Assembly: GCA_938041635.1 (NCBI GenBank)
Contig: CALIAD010000011.1
Location: 1-12,811 of the forward strand
Source of the DNA: an uncultured Atopobium sp.
GTDB lineage: Bacteria; Actinomycetota; Coriobacteriia; Coriobacteriales; Atopobiaceae
DNA length: 12,811 bases
Direction of reading: 5' to 3'
Under the pieces are notes generated by a model. It was not told the origin of the DNA, searched no databases, and saw nothing but the letters and a program-made list of their open reading frames with translations. The translations under genes and the position numbers were made by a program. Positions 1-7,903 of this stretch are shown here, piece by piece (positions within the stretch are counted from its first letter, which is position 1; each line of letters opens with the position of its first letter).

Positions 1-47
1 CTTCTCTTTCGGAAAAGCCTTATGAGTTTTTGGATATTTAGATTAGG

Positions 48-66
48 TATAAATACTAGATTTATA
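48..66. repeat. AT-only inverted repeat at the truncated end of the RlmD remnant
   Basis: TATAAAT (48-54) and ATTTATA (60-66) are perfect inverted copies separated by five bases (ACTAG). The repeat sits just upstream of the in-frame stops at 73-75 and 82-84 and of the point where homology to RlmD begins. The layout of two arms around a short centre recalls a recombinase core site such as a dif-like XerC/XerD site, but the arm sequences do not match the consensus well. Chance in AT-rich DNA is a real alternative. Confidence 0.35.
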
Positions 67-84
67 AAACTATAACAAGCTTGA

Positions 85-357
85 ATTCTCATTGCTAGTG
101 CAACAACAAAAGATGGTCAAAACTTTGATGTCATTATTCTTGATCCACCTCGCGCGGGTTCAACACCTGCCTTCCTTAAGGCAACAGCTCAACTAGCCCA
201 GAAGAAAATCGTGTACGTGAGCTGTAACGTTGTGACGCAGGCTAGGGACCTCAAGGTTCTTCTCGACAGCGGGTTTGCCATCGAGCGCGTGACGCCTATG
301 GACATGTTCCCTCGCACCAAACATGTGGAGTATGTTGTTTTAGCAGTGAAAAAGTAA
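85..357 (+). pseudogene. C-terminal remnant of 23S rRNA (uracil-5-)-methyltransferase, RlmD/RumA-like
   Basis: The reading frame ending in TAA at 355-357 gives about 90 residues with the hallmarks of the RlmD/RumA/TrmA family C-terminus. It has the motif FDVIILDPPRAG (about 124-159), then YVSCNVVTQARD (about 211-246), whose Cys is the catalytic nucleophile attacking uracil C6, and then DMFPRTKHVE near the end. Intact family members are about 400-450 residues, with a TRAM domain, often an iron-sulphur cluster and a SAM-binding core. Here the same frame has stops at 73-75 and 82-84, and no family-like sequence precedes about position 94. The gene is therefore 5'-truncated, not merely cut by the window edge. 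No start codon or ribosome site is apparent, so a functional product is unlikely. An intact copy may exist elsewhere in the genome. The remnant converges on the transporter operon, with only 73 bp between them. Confidence 0.8.
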
Positions 358-430
358 TCGAATTTGATAATCCTCGCCAGGAAATAACCCTTATCACGCT
401 CTTCGTTTATAAGTTAAATCTCAATCTACG

Positions 431-2140
431 TTATGCCGTAATAAGTTGTTCGGCATTCCACATATCAGAATATTTACCATTCAACGACAAAAGCTGATTA
501 TGAGTTCCGGACTCCACAACTTTCCCATCAGCCACCACAAGAATCTGATTAGCATTTTTTATAGTAGATAGTGTGTGAGCAATCATTACAACGGTTTTAT
601 TATTTTGTAGAAGATTTGAAATTGCCTGTTTTACAGCTAATTCGTTTTCAATATCCAAAGAGGATGTTGCTTCATCAAGAAGTAAAATTGGGCTGTCTTT
701 TAATATGGCACGAGCGATCGAAAGTCGCTGGCGTTCACCACCGGAAAGTAGATTTCCATTCTCGCCAACAGGGGTGTCATAGCCTTTTTCCATTTTACAA
801 ATGAACGTATCACAGTTAGCTTTTTTACAAGCATCTTCTATCTCTTCATCCGTAGCAGAGGGTTTTGCATAGCGTATGTTTTCCCTTACCGTGTCATTAA
901 ACAAGAAGGTGTCCTGATCAACCATTGAAATCAGGCTTAGAACATCTTCTGAACTGACGTGAGTAATCGACTGCTCCCCTATTTTAATTTCTCCACTTTC
1001 CGAATCATAATACTTTGCAATCAAATTCAGAATTGTTGATTTACCAGATCCAGAATCTCCCACGATTGCAGTTAATCCATGCTGTGGGATGAAAAATCTC
1101 ATTTCTTTCAAAACAGGATTTTTAGGTACATAGGAAAACGACACATCGTGAAATGAGATGTCATACTTCTTTGGGAGAAAAACATCAGCACTTTTCGTTT
1201 CCTCTTTTTCTGTCAACACATTTTGAATATTTTTCTTTGATATCAGAAGGTTCCTGTAACTAAACATATCAACTGAAATCGCGGTAACCAACTTGGCTAA
1301 AATCATTGGCAGCATACACAGAAACAAAAAACTAATTGCTTGAATATCACCCGCTTGCCATGCAAGAAACCCAACCCACATGACTAGTGGAACAGTAAGC
1401 CAATTGACAATGTTAAAAGAAAAATTAACCGGTATACCATGCGCCTCATATTGATAACTGACCGTGCTAAATTTTCGCATAACATCTATTGTGTTCCTAT
1501 TTTTGGTACCGCCCATTCCATAGGAACGAAAAGTCTGAATTCCGTCAATATACTCGACTATTTGTCCTATAGCTTCTGCCGTAACCGAGTTCTTTTCCAC
1601 ACCATACTTTTTTACAATTCTGAATGATAGCAACATTTCTGGAATCAACAAAAGAAGAGTACTAGCCAGAATACCTGCAGCAGGAGAATAGAGCACATAC
1701 GTGAAGGCGATAATTATTAATGACAAGATTCCATTTTTTACAAGACTTGCAAGCTTGTGCGTCAGAATCTGCTCATAGCTATTTACATCTGCCGTCATGA
1801 TATTGATATATTGTCCCTCGTGTTTTGCTGTAAATCTGGATAGTGGGATCTTTCTTAACTTATCACCAAGTCCAAGTCGAATATTTTTAGAGACCCCAGC
1901 CCCGCCTATCTGAGTTTGTGTATAGCCAATACTATAGATAGCAAGTCGTATCACAAAAATCGCTCCAACAAGGCAGGATATGCTGAAGACGTTCCTCATA
2001 TCAGCTGTTCCGTCATACAGCATTTTGAGAACCATATAAATTACAACATAATTACATCCAGAAAGAAGTCCTTCACAGACGGTCAATATCAAACCGCAGT
2101 AAAACTGGCTATCTTTATGGAAAAGACTTTTCTCGCTCAT
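431..2140 (-). CDS. ABC half-transporter, fused permease/ATPase (YbtQ/IrtB-like), last gene of ECF-linked operon
   Basis: This 569-residue membrane ATPase has the exporter fold: about six transmembrane segments in residues 15-295, then a nucleotide-binding domain. Motifs seen are Walker A GDSGSGKST (361-369), Q-loop Gln409, signature LSGGERQR (465-472), Walker B ILLLDE (485-490) with its catalytic Glu, and the switch His522 in IAHTLS. It overlaps the preceding half-transporter by 4 nt (ATGA), which implies translational coupling and a heterodimer. Known relatives with this fold act as multidrug or peptide exporters, but also as siderophore importers (YbtPQ, IrtAB). The neighbouring ECF importer and AraC regulator make me favour metallophore or related ligand transport. 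That role is inferred, and the substrate is unknown. The gene ends at the 3' end of the operon, and I see no strong terminator in the 73 bp before the RlmD remnant. Confidence 0.9.
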   Translation of the reverse strand: MSEKSLFHKDSQFYCGLILTVCEGLLSGCNYVVIYMVLKMLYDGTADMRNVFSISCLVGAIFVIRLAIYSIGYTQTQIGGAGVSKNIRLGLGDKLRKIPLSRFTAKHEGQYINIMTADVNSYEQILTHKLASLVKNGILSLIIIAFTYVLYSPAAGILASTLLLLIPEMLLSFRIVKKYGVEKNSVTAEAIGQIVEYIDGIQTFRSYGMGGTKNRNTIDVMRKFSTVSYQYEAHGIPVNFSFNIVNWLTVPLVMWVGFLAWQAGDIQAISFLFLCMLPMILAKLVTAISVDMFSYRNLLISKKNIQNVLTEKEETKSADVFLPKKYDISFHDVSFSYVPKNPVLKEMRFFIPQHGLTAIVGDSGSGKSTILNLIAKYYDSESGEIKIGEQSITHVSSEDVLSLISMVDQDTFLFNDTVRENIRYAKPSATDEEIEDACKKANCDTFICKMEKGYDTPVGENGNLLSGGERQRLSIARAILKDSPILLLDEATSSLDIENELAVKQAISNLLQNNKTVVMIAHTLSTIKNANQILVVADGKVVESGTHNQLLSLNGKYSDMWNAEQLITA

Positions 2141-3894
2141 CTTCCTAACTCTCCTTTTCCATAAGTAATATTCCTTGTTAATTCATAGTCTTTCCAGATT
2201 TTTTGATAATACTTATTACGTAAAAGTAGTTCGTTGTGAGTGCCAAAATCTGAAATAGTATGATTCTCCACCACCGCAACCTTATTGCACATTCCAACCA
2301 CACTAAGTCTATGAGCAATAATGACGACTGTTTTCCCCATACACAGGTTCCTGATTGCGTTATCAATTTCCATCTGATTTTCTGGATCAGCAGCACTCGT
2401 TGCTTCATCCAAAATAAGGATTGGCGTATTTTTTAAAATTGCCCTCGCGATGGCAATTCTCTGTTTTTCTCCGCCGGAAAACCGAGAGCCATAACTTCCG
2501 ACTTTTGTGTTATATCCATCAGGAAGCGACATAATGAAATCGTCAATTTGTGCACCTTTTGCTGCTTTCCGCACCTGCTCTAAAGATGCGTTTGTCCCCA
2601 TGCGAATGTTGTCAAAAACAGAGTCCTGTGTCAGAAAAGTTTTTTGAAAAACAAGCGAAATATGTTCAAGGAGTGTTTCATATTGGATTCTTTTGACATT
2701 CTTTCCTCCAATCAAAACCTCTCCTTTATCCACGTCATAAAAACGCGCAATCAATGCTGCAACCGTGCTTTTGCCCGCTCCAGATGCGCCTACAACAGCG
2801 ATCTTTTCACCATCTTGGATACGTAGATTGCAATTTTCAAGCACATTTATTTTTCCATCATATGAAAAGCTCACATCTTTTAGCTCTATATCATGGCTTT
2901 CAGGACAAGTATCTCCACCTTCAAAAGTTGGAAGCGCGAGCAATTCCTCTACTTTTGTAATACCACTAAATGCCTGGGCAAAATTACTAGACAGTTGCTG
3001 GAGCGGAAGCAATTCCGTTAAATATAAAGAGCCGATGTAAGCAAACAAGAGAAACGCGCTGGCTGTAATGGATCCCCGCAGGAACAGCTTTCCTCCCAGT
3101 GGAACAATCAATAAAAGCCCCGACTCAAGTAATAAAATGAATGCTGCGTATAAAGGTGCGGTTTTTTTCGAAATCTTGTTCCACGCTCTATTTCCATCGA
3201 GAATAGCTTTTCTAAATTTTTTAAATGATTTACTGCCCATTCGATATGCCTTAATTAAGCGCATTCCTCGGACGTACTCAACCATAACAGAATTAAAGTT
3301 GGAAAGAGATGTGTTGGCCTCTGGCAATACCTCGGACATCTTTTTAAACACACTCATCATTATTGGAATATCCAAAAGTAGAGGGACCAAGGAAATAAAT
3401 GCCAGCGGGATATTCACGGTCAAGAGATAGGCAAAAATAACTACAGGACCTGTAAAGTAGCTGACAAACTCTGGAATATTATGGGCTAGACACAGCTCTA
3501 ACTTCTCAATGTCCTCATTCAAAACTGTCTTGATTTCTCCTGTACTCCGCTCATTGACGTACCCAAATGGAACTTTAGCAAGATGTTCTATAATCATGCA
3601 ACGCACCTTAAACAGGGCGTTATAAGCGCCTTTATGCGAGAGTACGCCTGACAGGCCGAGTAGGATCATGCGAAGAATTGTCGTTACGGTCACTAAGACA
3701 ATACAGTCCATTAATACTTGCTTTGTCAGCATTCCATGCAGAACAGCATCCATCAACTGATAAATGCCTACATACGGCCCAATTACAAATAATCCACTCA
3801 AGAATGCGCACAATACAGATATAAATAAGTACCACTTATCATCACCGGACCATTTAAGAAGTAATTTAACTGGATTTTCTTGAACTTTATTCAA
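2137..3894 (-). CDS. ABC half-transporter, fused permease/ATPase (YbtP/IrtA-like), TTG start
   Basis: This is an exporter-fold ABC protein of 585 residues when started at TTG 3894. That start has an excellent ribosome site, GAGGTGA at 3900-3906, five bases upstream. An in-frame GTG at 3915 would add seven residues but has no ribosome site. Counting from the GTG, six membrane segments lie in about residues 28-310. Walker A GASGAGKST is at 376-384, Q-loop Gln424, signature FSGGEKQR at 479-486, Walker B ILILDE at 499-504 and switch His535. Two departures from consensus are visible: Phe in place of the first Leu of LSGGE, and D-loop SAAD in place of SALD. The gene overlaps the upstream double-ATPase gene by 8 nt and the downstream half-transporter by 4 nt. 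It is the likely heterodimer partner of that half-transporter. Transport of a metallophore-like ligand is inferred from context. Confidence 0.9.
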   Translation of the reverse strand: MNKVQENPVKLLLKWSGDDKWYLFISVLCAFLSGLFVIGPYVGIYQLMDAVLHGMLTKQVLMDCIVLVTVTTILRMILLGLSGVLSHKGAYNALFKVRCMIIEHLAKVPFGYVNERSTGEIKTVLNEDIEKLELCLAHNIPEFVSYFTGPVVIFAYLLTVNIPLAFISLVPLLLDIPIMMSVFKKMSEVLPEANTSLSNFNSVMVEYVRGMRLIKAYRMGSKSFKKFRKAILDGNRAWNKISKKTAPLYAAFILLLESGLLLIVPLGGKLFLRGSITASAFLLFAYIGSLYLTELLPLQQLSSNFAQAFSGITKVEELLALPTFEGGDTCPESHDIELKDVSFSYDGKINVLENCNLRIQDGEKIAVVGASGAGKSTVAALIARFYDVDKGEVLIGGKNVKRIQYETLLEHISLVFQKTFLTQDSVFDNIRMGTNASLEQVRKAAKGAQIDDFIMSLPDGYNTKVGSYGSRFSGGEKQRIAIARAILKNTPILILDEATSAADPENQMEIDNAIRNLCMGKTVVIIAHRLSVVGMCNKVAVVENHTISDFGTHNELLLRNKYYQKIWKDYELTRNITYGKGELGR

Positions 3895-5395
3895 ACAAAT
3901 CACCTCTTTTTTCACCTACGGCGGAAAAGAACATTTGCTTTATCTGCTCCTTGTTATCTACGCGAAACTTTAAATCACAGCTAATTTCACCATCTGAAAG
4001 CACGAGCACGCGATTGCATGTTTTGCAAAAGAATTCAAAGTCGTGCGTAACAACAAATATAATTTTCCCCTGTTCGGAAAGACTTTGGACGATTTTCGCC
4101 ACTCTAATCATACTTTCGTAATCTAGGCCACTGGTAGGCTCGTCAAAGACGATTATTTCTTTTTTGCAAACTTGCCCCACGGCAACGACCACCCTTTGCT
4201 TTTGTCCACCAGAAAGCGTGCCTGGATGTCGTTTGGCAAGAGGCAACAAATCCAGCGTATCCATCGTTTCTGCAATAACTCGTGGATCTGGTCTATTTAT
4301 TCCGAAGGAGCATTCTTCCTCTACACTCTCTGCAAAAAGTTCATAGTTCACATCCTGCATAACCATATAAGAGATTTTCTGTCGTTTCTTTGTTGGAATT
4401 ACCTTTTCATCCCAGAAAAAATCTCCTTTTATTTCTCTATGTAGTCCGCAAAGAGCCCGGGAAAACGTTGTCTTTCCGACACCATTTTTTCCTACAATCG
4501 CAATAACTTCACCTTGTGAAAACCTTGCATTGATATCCCTTATCACAACTTTGTTTCTATAGAAAAAAGAAGTGTTTTTCAGTTCTAGTTTTACATTGCT
4601 CGCTTCTCCGTTAATTACCTCGGGAAGTTCTTTTTGTAAGTTAGTAGTTCGAAGGCCCATGCCCTGGCGTTCTACATCAGTCAAAGCTAGAAACTCTCTG
4701 GCGGAATAAATCTTTTTTATTTGTCCCTCATCAAATACGATGATTCGATCAACAATTCCCATCAGATAATAGAGTCGATGCTCAGCAATTAAAATCGTTT
4801 TCCCTTGAGATTTAAGGATTTTTATATGAGCTCTTAAAGCAGCTATCGTTTCAATGTCCAGATTGGATGATGGCTCGTCTAACAAAAAAACGGATGGACT
4901 CATAGCATATACAGAGGCAAAGGCAATCTTCTGCTTTTCTCCTCCTGAAAGAGAAAAAATATTTCGTTTAAGGAGATTTTCAATCTCCAAATCTTTTGCT
5001 GTGGAAGCTATTTTTTCTTCAATCTGTTTTCTTGGTAACGCAAGATTCTCCATACCAAAAGCAATTTCGCTATCTGTATCCACGTTGAAAAACTGCGTTC
5101 TTGGGTTCTGGAATACTGACCCAACATGAGATGCAACTTCGTATATTGGCATTTCTGAAATGTTGCGCCCATCAAGCAGAACCTCTCCAGTCAACTTACC
5201 TGTATAGAAGTTTGGAACAAGTCCATTCACAAGGCGAGTTATTGTGGTTTTACCACATCCGCTCTTTCCGCAGAGAAGGACACATTCTCCATCGTTCACT
5301 TTTAAATTGATGTCGTGCAAACTATCTTTTTTGCGAATATCTTCTTGCTCTCCGTGCAAGTCATACGCAAAGGATACATGCCTGAATTCGATCAT
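3887..5395 (-). CDS. ECF transporter double ATP-binding protein (EcfA/CbiO-like, two fused ABC domains)
   Basis: This 502-residue cytoplasmic ATPase powers an energy-coupling-factor importer. Two ABC domains lie in tandem, so one chain supplies the A/A' pair. Domain 1 has Walker A GKSGCGKT (43-50), Q-loop FQNP with Gln96, signature LSGGEKQ (149-155), Walker B FLLDEPSS and switch His206. Domain 2 has Walker A GKNGVGKT (303-310), Gln347, LSGGQKQR (394-401), Walker B VFDEPTS and switch His451. The Q-loop FQNPxxQFF of domain 1 is typical of ECF and CbiO ATPases. The ATG lies 3 nt after the T-component stop. A GGAGGGG ribosome site (5406-5412) sits inside the end of that gene. The partner membrane genes are the two immediately upstream. 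Because the T, S and A genes are together, this looks like a dedicated (group I) ECF system and not a shared module. Confidence 0.93.
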   Translation of the reverse strand: MIEFRHVSFAYDLHGEQEDIRKKDSLHDINLKVNDGECVLLCGKSGCGKTTITRLVNGLVPNFYTGKLTGEVLLDGRNISEMPIYEVASHVGSVFQNPRTQFFNVDTDSEIAFGMENLALPRKQIEEKIASTAKDLEIENLLKRNIFSLSGGEKQKIAFASVYAMSPSVFLLDEPSSNLDIETIAALRAHIKILKSQGKTILIAEHRLYYLMGIVDRIIVFDEGQIKKIYSAREFLALTDVERQGMGLRTTNLQKELPEVINGEASNVKLELKNTSFFYRNKVVIRDINARFSQGEVIAIVGKNGVGKTTFSRALCGLHREIKGDFFWDEKVIPTKKRQKISYMVMQDVNYELFAESVEEECSFGINRPDPRVIAETMDTLDLLPLAKRHPGTLSGGQKQRVVVAVGQVCKKEIIVFDEPTSGLDYESMIRVAKIVQSLSEQGKIIFVVTHDFEFFCKTCNRVLVLSDGEISCDLKFRVDNKEQIKQMFFSAVGEKRGDLFE

Positions 5396-5398
5396 GCG

Positions 5399-6124
5399 TT
5401 ATAAACCCCTCCAAACACAACCCAAAACAAGTACGTAAACTGCAAAAGCGATAGCAATCCAGTCCCTTTTCCGGAACTTAATTTGAAGATGGCAAGTGCG
5501 TGGTTTTGGATTCTCTATCCCACGTGTAACCGCAGCAGCTGAAAGCTCATCAGCCGTATTGGAGGCCGTCATTAACAACGGAACATAAAGGCATTCCACC
5601 ATCATGGCTGGGTTTTTAAAAAATCCAAATAAAGAGGGACTCACATCTCTAAGTCGCATGGCGTCTTTTATATGGTTCCAGTCTTCACAAACTGACGGTA
5701 TATATCGAAGCATAACTGCTAAAGGAATAACAATCTTATTAGGGATGCGCGCTTTGTTCATCGCGGTCAAAAATTCATTAACTTTGGTTGTAGAAAGAAT
5801 AATACTTGCTAAGAATGCACAAGGATAGACTGTATAAAACAAGCCCAGCCAAGCTGTGAAGACGGTATAAAGTATTCCTTTTTCAAGCGACATAATAAAT
5901 AACGTCACCATATAAAAAATGGCATAAAACACTGCATAAAGAAGTGACCTACGAACTTTTCCGCTTACACACCCAAATACAACAACCGCAAAAACAAGCA
6001 CGCTCTCATATTGAAGCGATGTTGCAATCGTTGAAGAAATCACGCATAGAACAAGTAGGATGAATTTAGTGCGTGGATCAAATCGTGATTCAGAATGTTT
6101 TATTGTATACGCGCTCCAAATCAT
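5399..6124 (-). CDS. ECF transporter transmembrane (T) component, EcfT/CbiQ family
   Basis: This 241-residue integral membrane protein would couple the double ATPase to the substrate-binding S protein. It has hydrophobic segments at about 22-54, 61-80, 85-112, 130-142 and 222-238. Two cytoplasmic coupling motifs of the family can be recognised: an AMRLRD stretch (155-160) and an AAAVTRG stretch (196-202). Their arginines normally dock into the grooves of the ATPases. The length is normal for EcfT. Its ATG overlaps the S-component stop as ATGA (6121-6124). The ATPase gene follows after 3 nt, so all three parts of the importer are translationally coupled. Confidence 0.88.
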   Translation of the reverse strand: MIWSAYTIKHSESRFDPRTKFILLVLCVISSTIATSLQYESVLVFAVVVFGCVSGKVRRSLLYAVFYAIFYMVTLFIMSLEKGILYTVFTAWLGLFYTVYPCAFLASIILSTTKVNEFLTAMNKARIPNKIVIPLAVMLRYIPSVCEDWNHIKDAMRLRDVSPSLFGFFKNPAMMVECLYVPLLMTASNTADELSAAAVTRGIENPKPRTCHLQIKFRKRDWIAIAFAVYVLVLGCVWRGL

Positions 6125-6732
6125 GACGTTATCCCAGCTTTTTCAAATTGCTTCTTGAGTAATTTTTTACCGATAAAACCACTAATAAGAGCAACTAAAA
6201 TCGTGCCTACTACCATAGTCACTAAGACCCACTGGTTAACAGATGCTGTCATCGTATCTAAATATTCAAGTGGCGTACCTTTCTCCAACATTCGGCTTAT
6301 CCAAGCCTGAGGATTAATGAAATAGGCAATATATGACCCAGTTCCGCCAAGACAGAAAACAACGTAAGACAAAATATTAATTTTTATACTTTTATAGCGT
6401 CTGGTCCATGCCACTAGTTCTGCAAGCATACTGCCGATTAGATATCCAATGGTCATACCAATATGCATTCCTGTTACATAACAAAAAGTTGCCATTAATA
6501 GTCCCGCTATAAAAATTGGTCCTGTTTTTGGAACTTTTGCTACTAATAGAAGATATACAGGTCCAGCAAGAAGTGCAGCGCCTACTGGATAATAAAAAGT
6601 TAAAGCAGGGAACATCGCAAACGGACCCCCACTCAATGCGATACATAGAAAAATGAGCGCCGAAAAAATGCCGACCGTAATGAGTTCCTTAACTGTAAGG
6701 CTCTGTTTCTTGATATTCATTTTGTTTGTCAT
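6121..6732 (-). CDS. ECF transporter substrate-specific (S) component, MptS/Trep_Strep family
   Basis: This 203-residue, very hydrophobic protein has about five or six membrane segments (about 14-35, 43-66, 70-90, 92-110, 117-140 and 165-188) and lysine-rich ends, as expected for an S component. It resembles the Trep_Strep/MptS group, whose ligands are mostly not established. The start at 6732 has a strong GGAGGT ribosome site (6741-6746) at 8 nt, better placed than for the in-frame Met5. It is the first gene of the operon. Because it lies next to its own T and A genes it probably confers specificity on this one transporter. The divergent AraC gene and operator repeats lie just upstream. The substrate is unknown. 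A metallophore, haem or a metal complex is suggested only by the YbtPQ-like neighbours. Confidence 0.82.
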   Translation of the reverse strand: MTNKMNIKKQSLTVKELITVGIFSALIFLCIALSGGPFAMFPALTFYYPVGAALLAGPVYLLLVAKVPKTGPIFIAGLLMATFCYVTGMHIGMTIGYLIGSMLAELVAWTRRYKSIKINILSYVVFCLGGTGSYIAYFINPQAWISRMLEKGTPLEYLDTMTASVNQWVLVTMVVGTILVALISGFIGKKLLKKQFEKAGITS

Positions 6733-6791
6733 GATTAATGACCTCCATTTGCATTCATATTGAAATCCAAAAGACGCTATAACAATATGAA

Positions 6792-6807
6792 GTTAGTTGC
6801 ATCTAAC
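6792..6807. promoter_or_regulatory. Small inverted repeat in the divergent promoter region
   Basis: GTTAG (6792-6796) and CTAAC (6803-6807) are perfect inverted copies separated by six bases. On the minus strand this falls in the leader or promoter region of the S-component operon, 60-75 bp before its start codon. It may be an operator half-site pair or a small leader hairpin. It is short enough to be chance. Confidence 0.25.
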
Positions 6808-6863
6808 CTTAAAAACAGCATAAAATATCAGGGAAATCGAAATAGCTCTACTAATTGTTATTC

Positions 6864-6898
6864 GTCCGATTAGTATGTAATTTTGTCCGATTTGTATG
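6864..6898 (+). promoter_or_regulatory. AraC-type operator: two 14-bp direct repeats with 21-bp period
   Basis: GTCCGATTAGTATG (6864-6877) and GTCCGATTTGTATG (6885-6898) match at 13 of 14 positions and start exactly 21 bp apart, two helical turns. Tandem direct repeats on one face of the helix are the classic binding architecture for AraC/XylS dimers. They lie between the divergent S-component operon and the araC-like gene, ending 6 bp before the latter's GAGGTG ribosome site. A possible araC promoter (TTGTTA at 6855-6860, TGTAAT at 6876-6881, poor 15-bp spacer) overlaps the first repeat, which would fit autoregulation. Bound from this position the protein could also activate the divergent operon. 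One weak -10 (TATTTT, minus strand 6827-6822) lies at a suitable distance. Confidence 0.65.
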
Positions 6899-6914
6899 AT
6901 TCTGAGGTGCTTGC

Positions 6915-7892
6915 ATGGGAATCAGTGAATTTTATGAGGATTGGCTTACTCGCAGTGGATTTGTTGAAATAGAGTCGTCACCAAACTTCAGCCCTGCTGG
7001 AAAATTGTATCTTGCTCCAGAAGAAGTAGCCTGTGGATATTACTGGGTTTATGGAGAAAAGAATCTGTTTGATATCAAAATCCACGATTTTTATTTCTTT
7101 GAAGATAGCTTTGTCTCTCTAAACACACCAGAATGTTTAAGCATCACCTATTACGATTCAGTATCTGGTGAAGAGCTAACTCCTTACCGTCGTCTAACTG
7201 CAGGATGTGTAAAATCCTTTTACGGAGGACATGAAACCTATAAGGCTATTTTTCATAAGAACATTCCAGTTCGGTCCGTGGGCATAGAAGTATTTCCTGC
7301 ATATTATGAAAAATATCTACGTGAAAGATATCCTGATGACTACATTCCGCCACATGAGGCTTTCAGTCGAATAGGGCAAACGTTTAACTTTCCGGAGATG
7401 TCACATCTTTTACAGCAAGTTTGGGATTATAAAGGTAAAGGCATACCAGCAAAGTTGTTCTATGAATCTAAGGTTGCAGAAGCCGTTTCTCTTGTTTATG
7501 AACATGGGAAAAAGAGCAAAAATGATCTTTGTACAAGGATATCTCAACAGGACGTAGATGCCTTGAGCAATGTTACCTCCTATATCAATGACCATTACAA
7601 CACCGAGCTTCCACTTGCTATGCTTGCTCGAATTGCGTGCATGGGTACAACAAAATTGAAAACCTCCTTTAAATGCATATATCACTGCACTATTTCTGAA
7701 TACATCCAGCAGCGACGCATGAGTCATGCGGAAATGCTCCTGACCTCTACAGACTTTGCAATAGAGCAGATTGCTTCAGCTGTTGGATATTCCAATGCAG
7801 GAAGATTTGCTGCAAATTTTAAAAACAATACGGGATTATTTCCTGCAGAATACAGAAAGATATCTCGCAGAAAATTCAAGCTAAGTGACTGA
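6915..7892 (+). CDS. AraC-family transcriptional regulator
   Basis: This 325-residue DNA-binding protein has an AraC/XylS double helix-turn-helix at its C-terminus, about residues 222-316. The first helix pair is near LPLAMLARIACMGTTKL, and the second is near FAIEQIASAVGYSNAGRFAA followed by FKNNTGLFPAEYRK, the family signature. The N-terminal 200 residues form a putative effector-sensing domain. Its end (about 176-195, GIPAKLFYESKVAEAVSLV) resembles the linker of PchR/YbtA-like regulators of siderophore genes. The start is supported by GAGGTG at 6904-6909, five bases upstream. The gene is divergent from the ECF/ABC operon and preceded by the 21-bp-period repeats, so it probably controls both that operon and itself. 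By analogy with PchR and YbtA the effector could be the imported ligand, but this is inference. Confidence 0.92.
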   Translation: MGISEFYEDWLTRSGFVEIESSPNFSPAGKLYLAPEEVACGYYWVYGEKNLFDIKIHDFYFFEDSFVSLNTPECLSITYYDSVSGEELTPYRRLTAGCVKSFYGGHETYKAIFHKNIPVRSVGIEVFPAYYEKYLRERYPDDYIPPHEAFSRIGQTFNFPEMSHLLQQVWDYKGKGIPAKLFYESKVAEAVSLVYEHGKKSKNDLCTRISQQDVDALSNVTSYINDHYNTELPLAMLARIACMGTTKLKTSFKCIYHCTISEYIQQRRMSHAEMLLTSTDFAIEQIASAVGYSNAGRFAANFKNNTGLFPAEYRKISRRKFKLSD

Positions 7893-7903
7893 TTCGAACA
7901 GCC

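Noticed and set aside
3..41. Possible tail of an upstream gene in another frame ending at TAG 39-41
   Set aside because: Only 12 codons are visible and they show no family signature.
77..88. Adjacent AAGCTT and GAATTC sites that look like a cloning linker next to the RlmD breakpoint
   Set aside because: Two six-base sites can occur together by chance. The flanks show no vector sequence I recognise, so I do not call an artefact.
3068..3430. Open frame of 120 codons on the plus strand
   Set aside because: It is antisense to the membrane part of an ABC transporter with intact motifs. It has no ribosome site or recognisable features.
6733..6914. Riboswitch or structured leader upstream of the transporter operon
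   Set aside because: I see no cobalamin, TPP, FMN or other known riboswitch core. Only short repeats are present.
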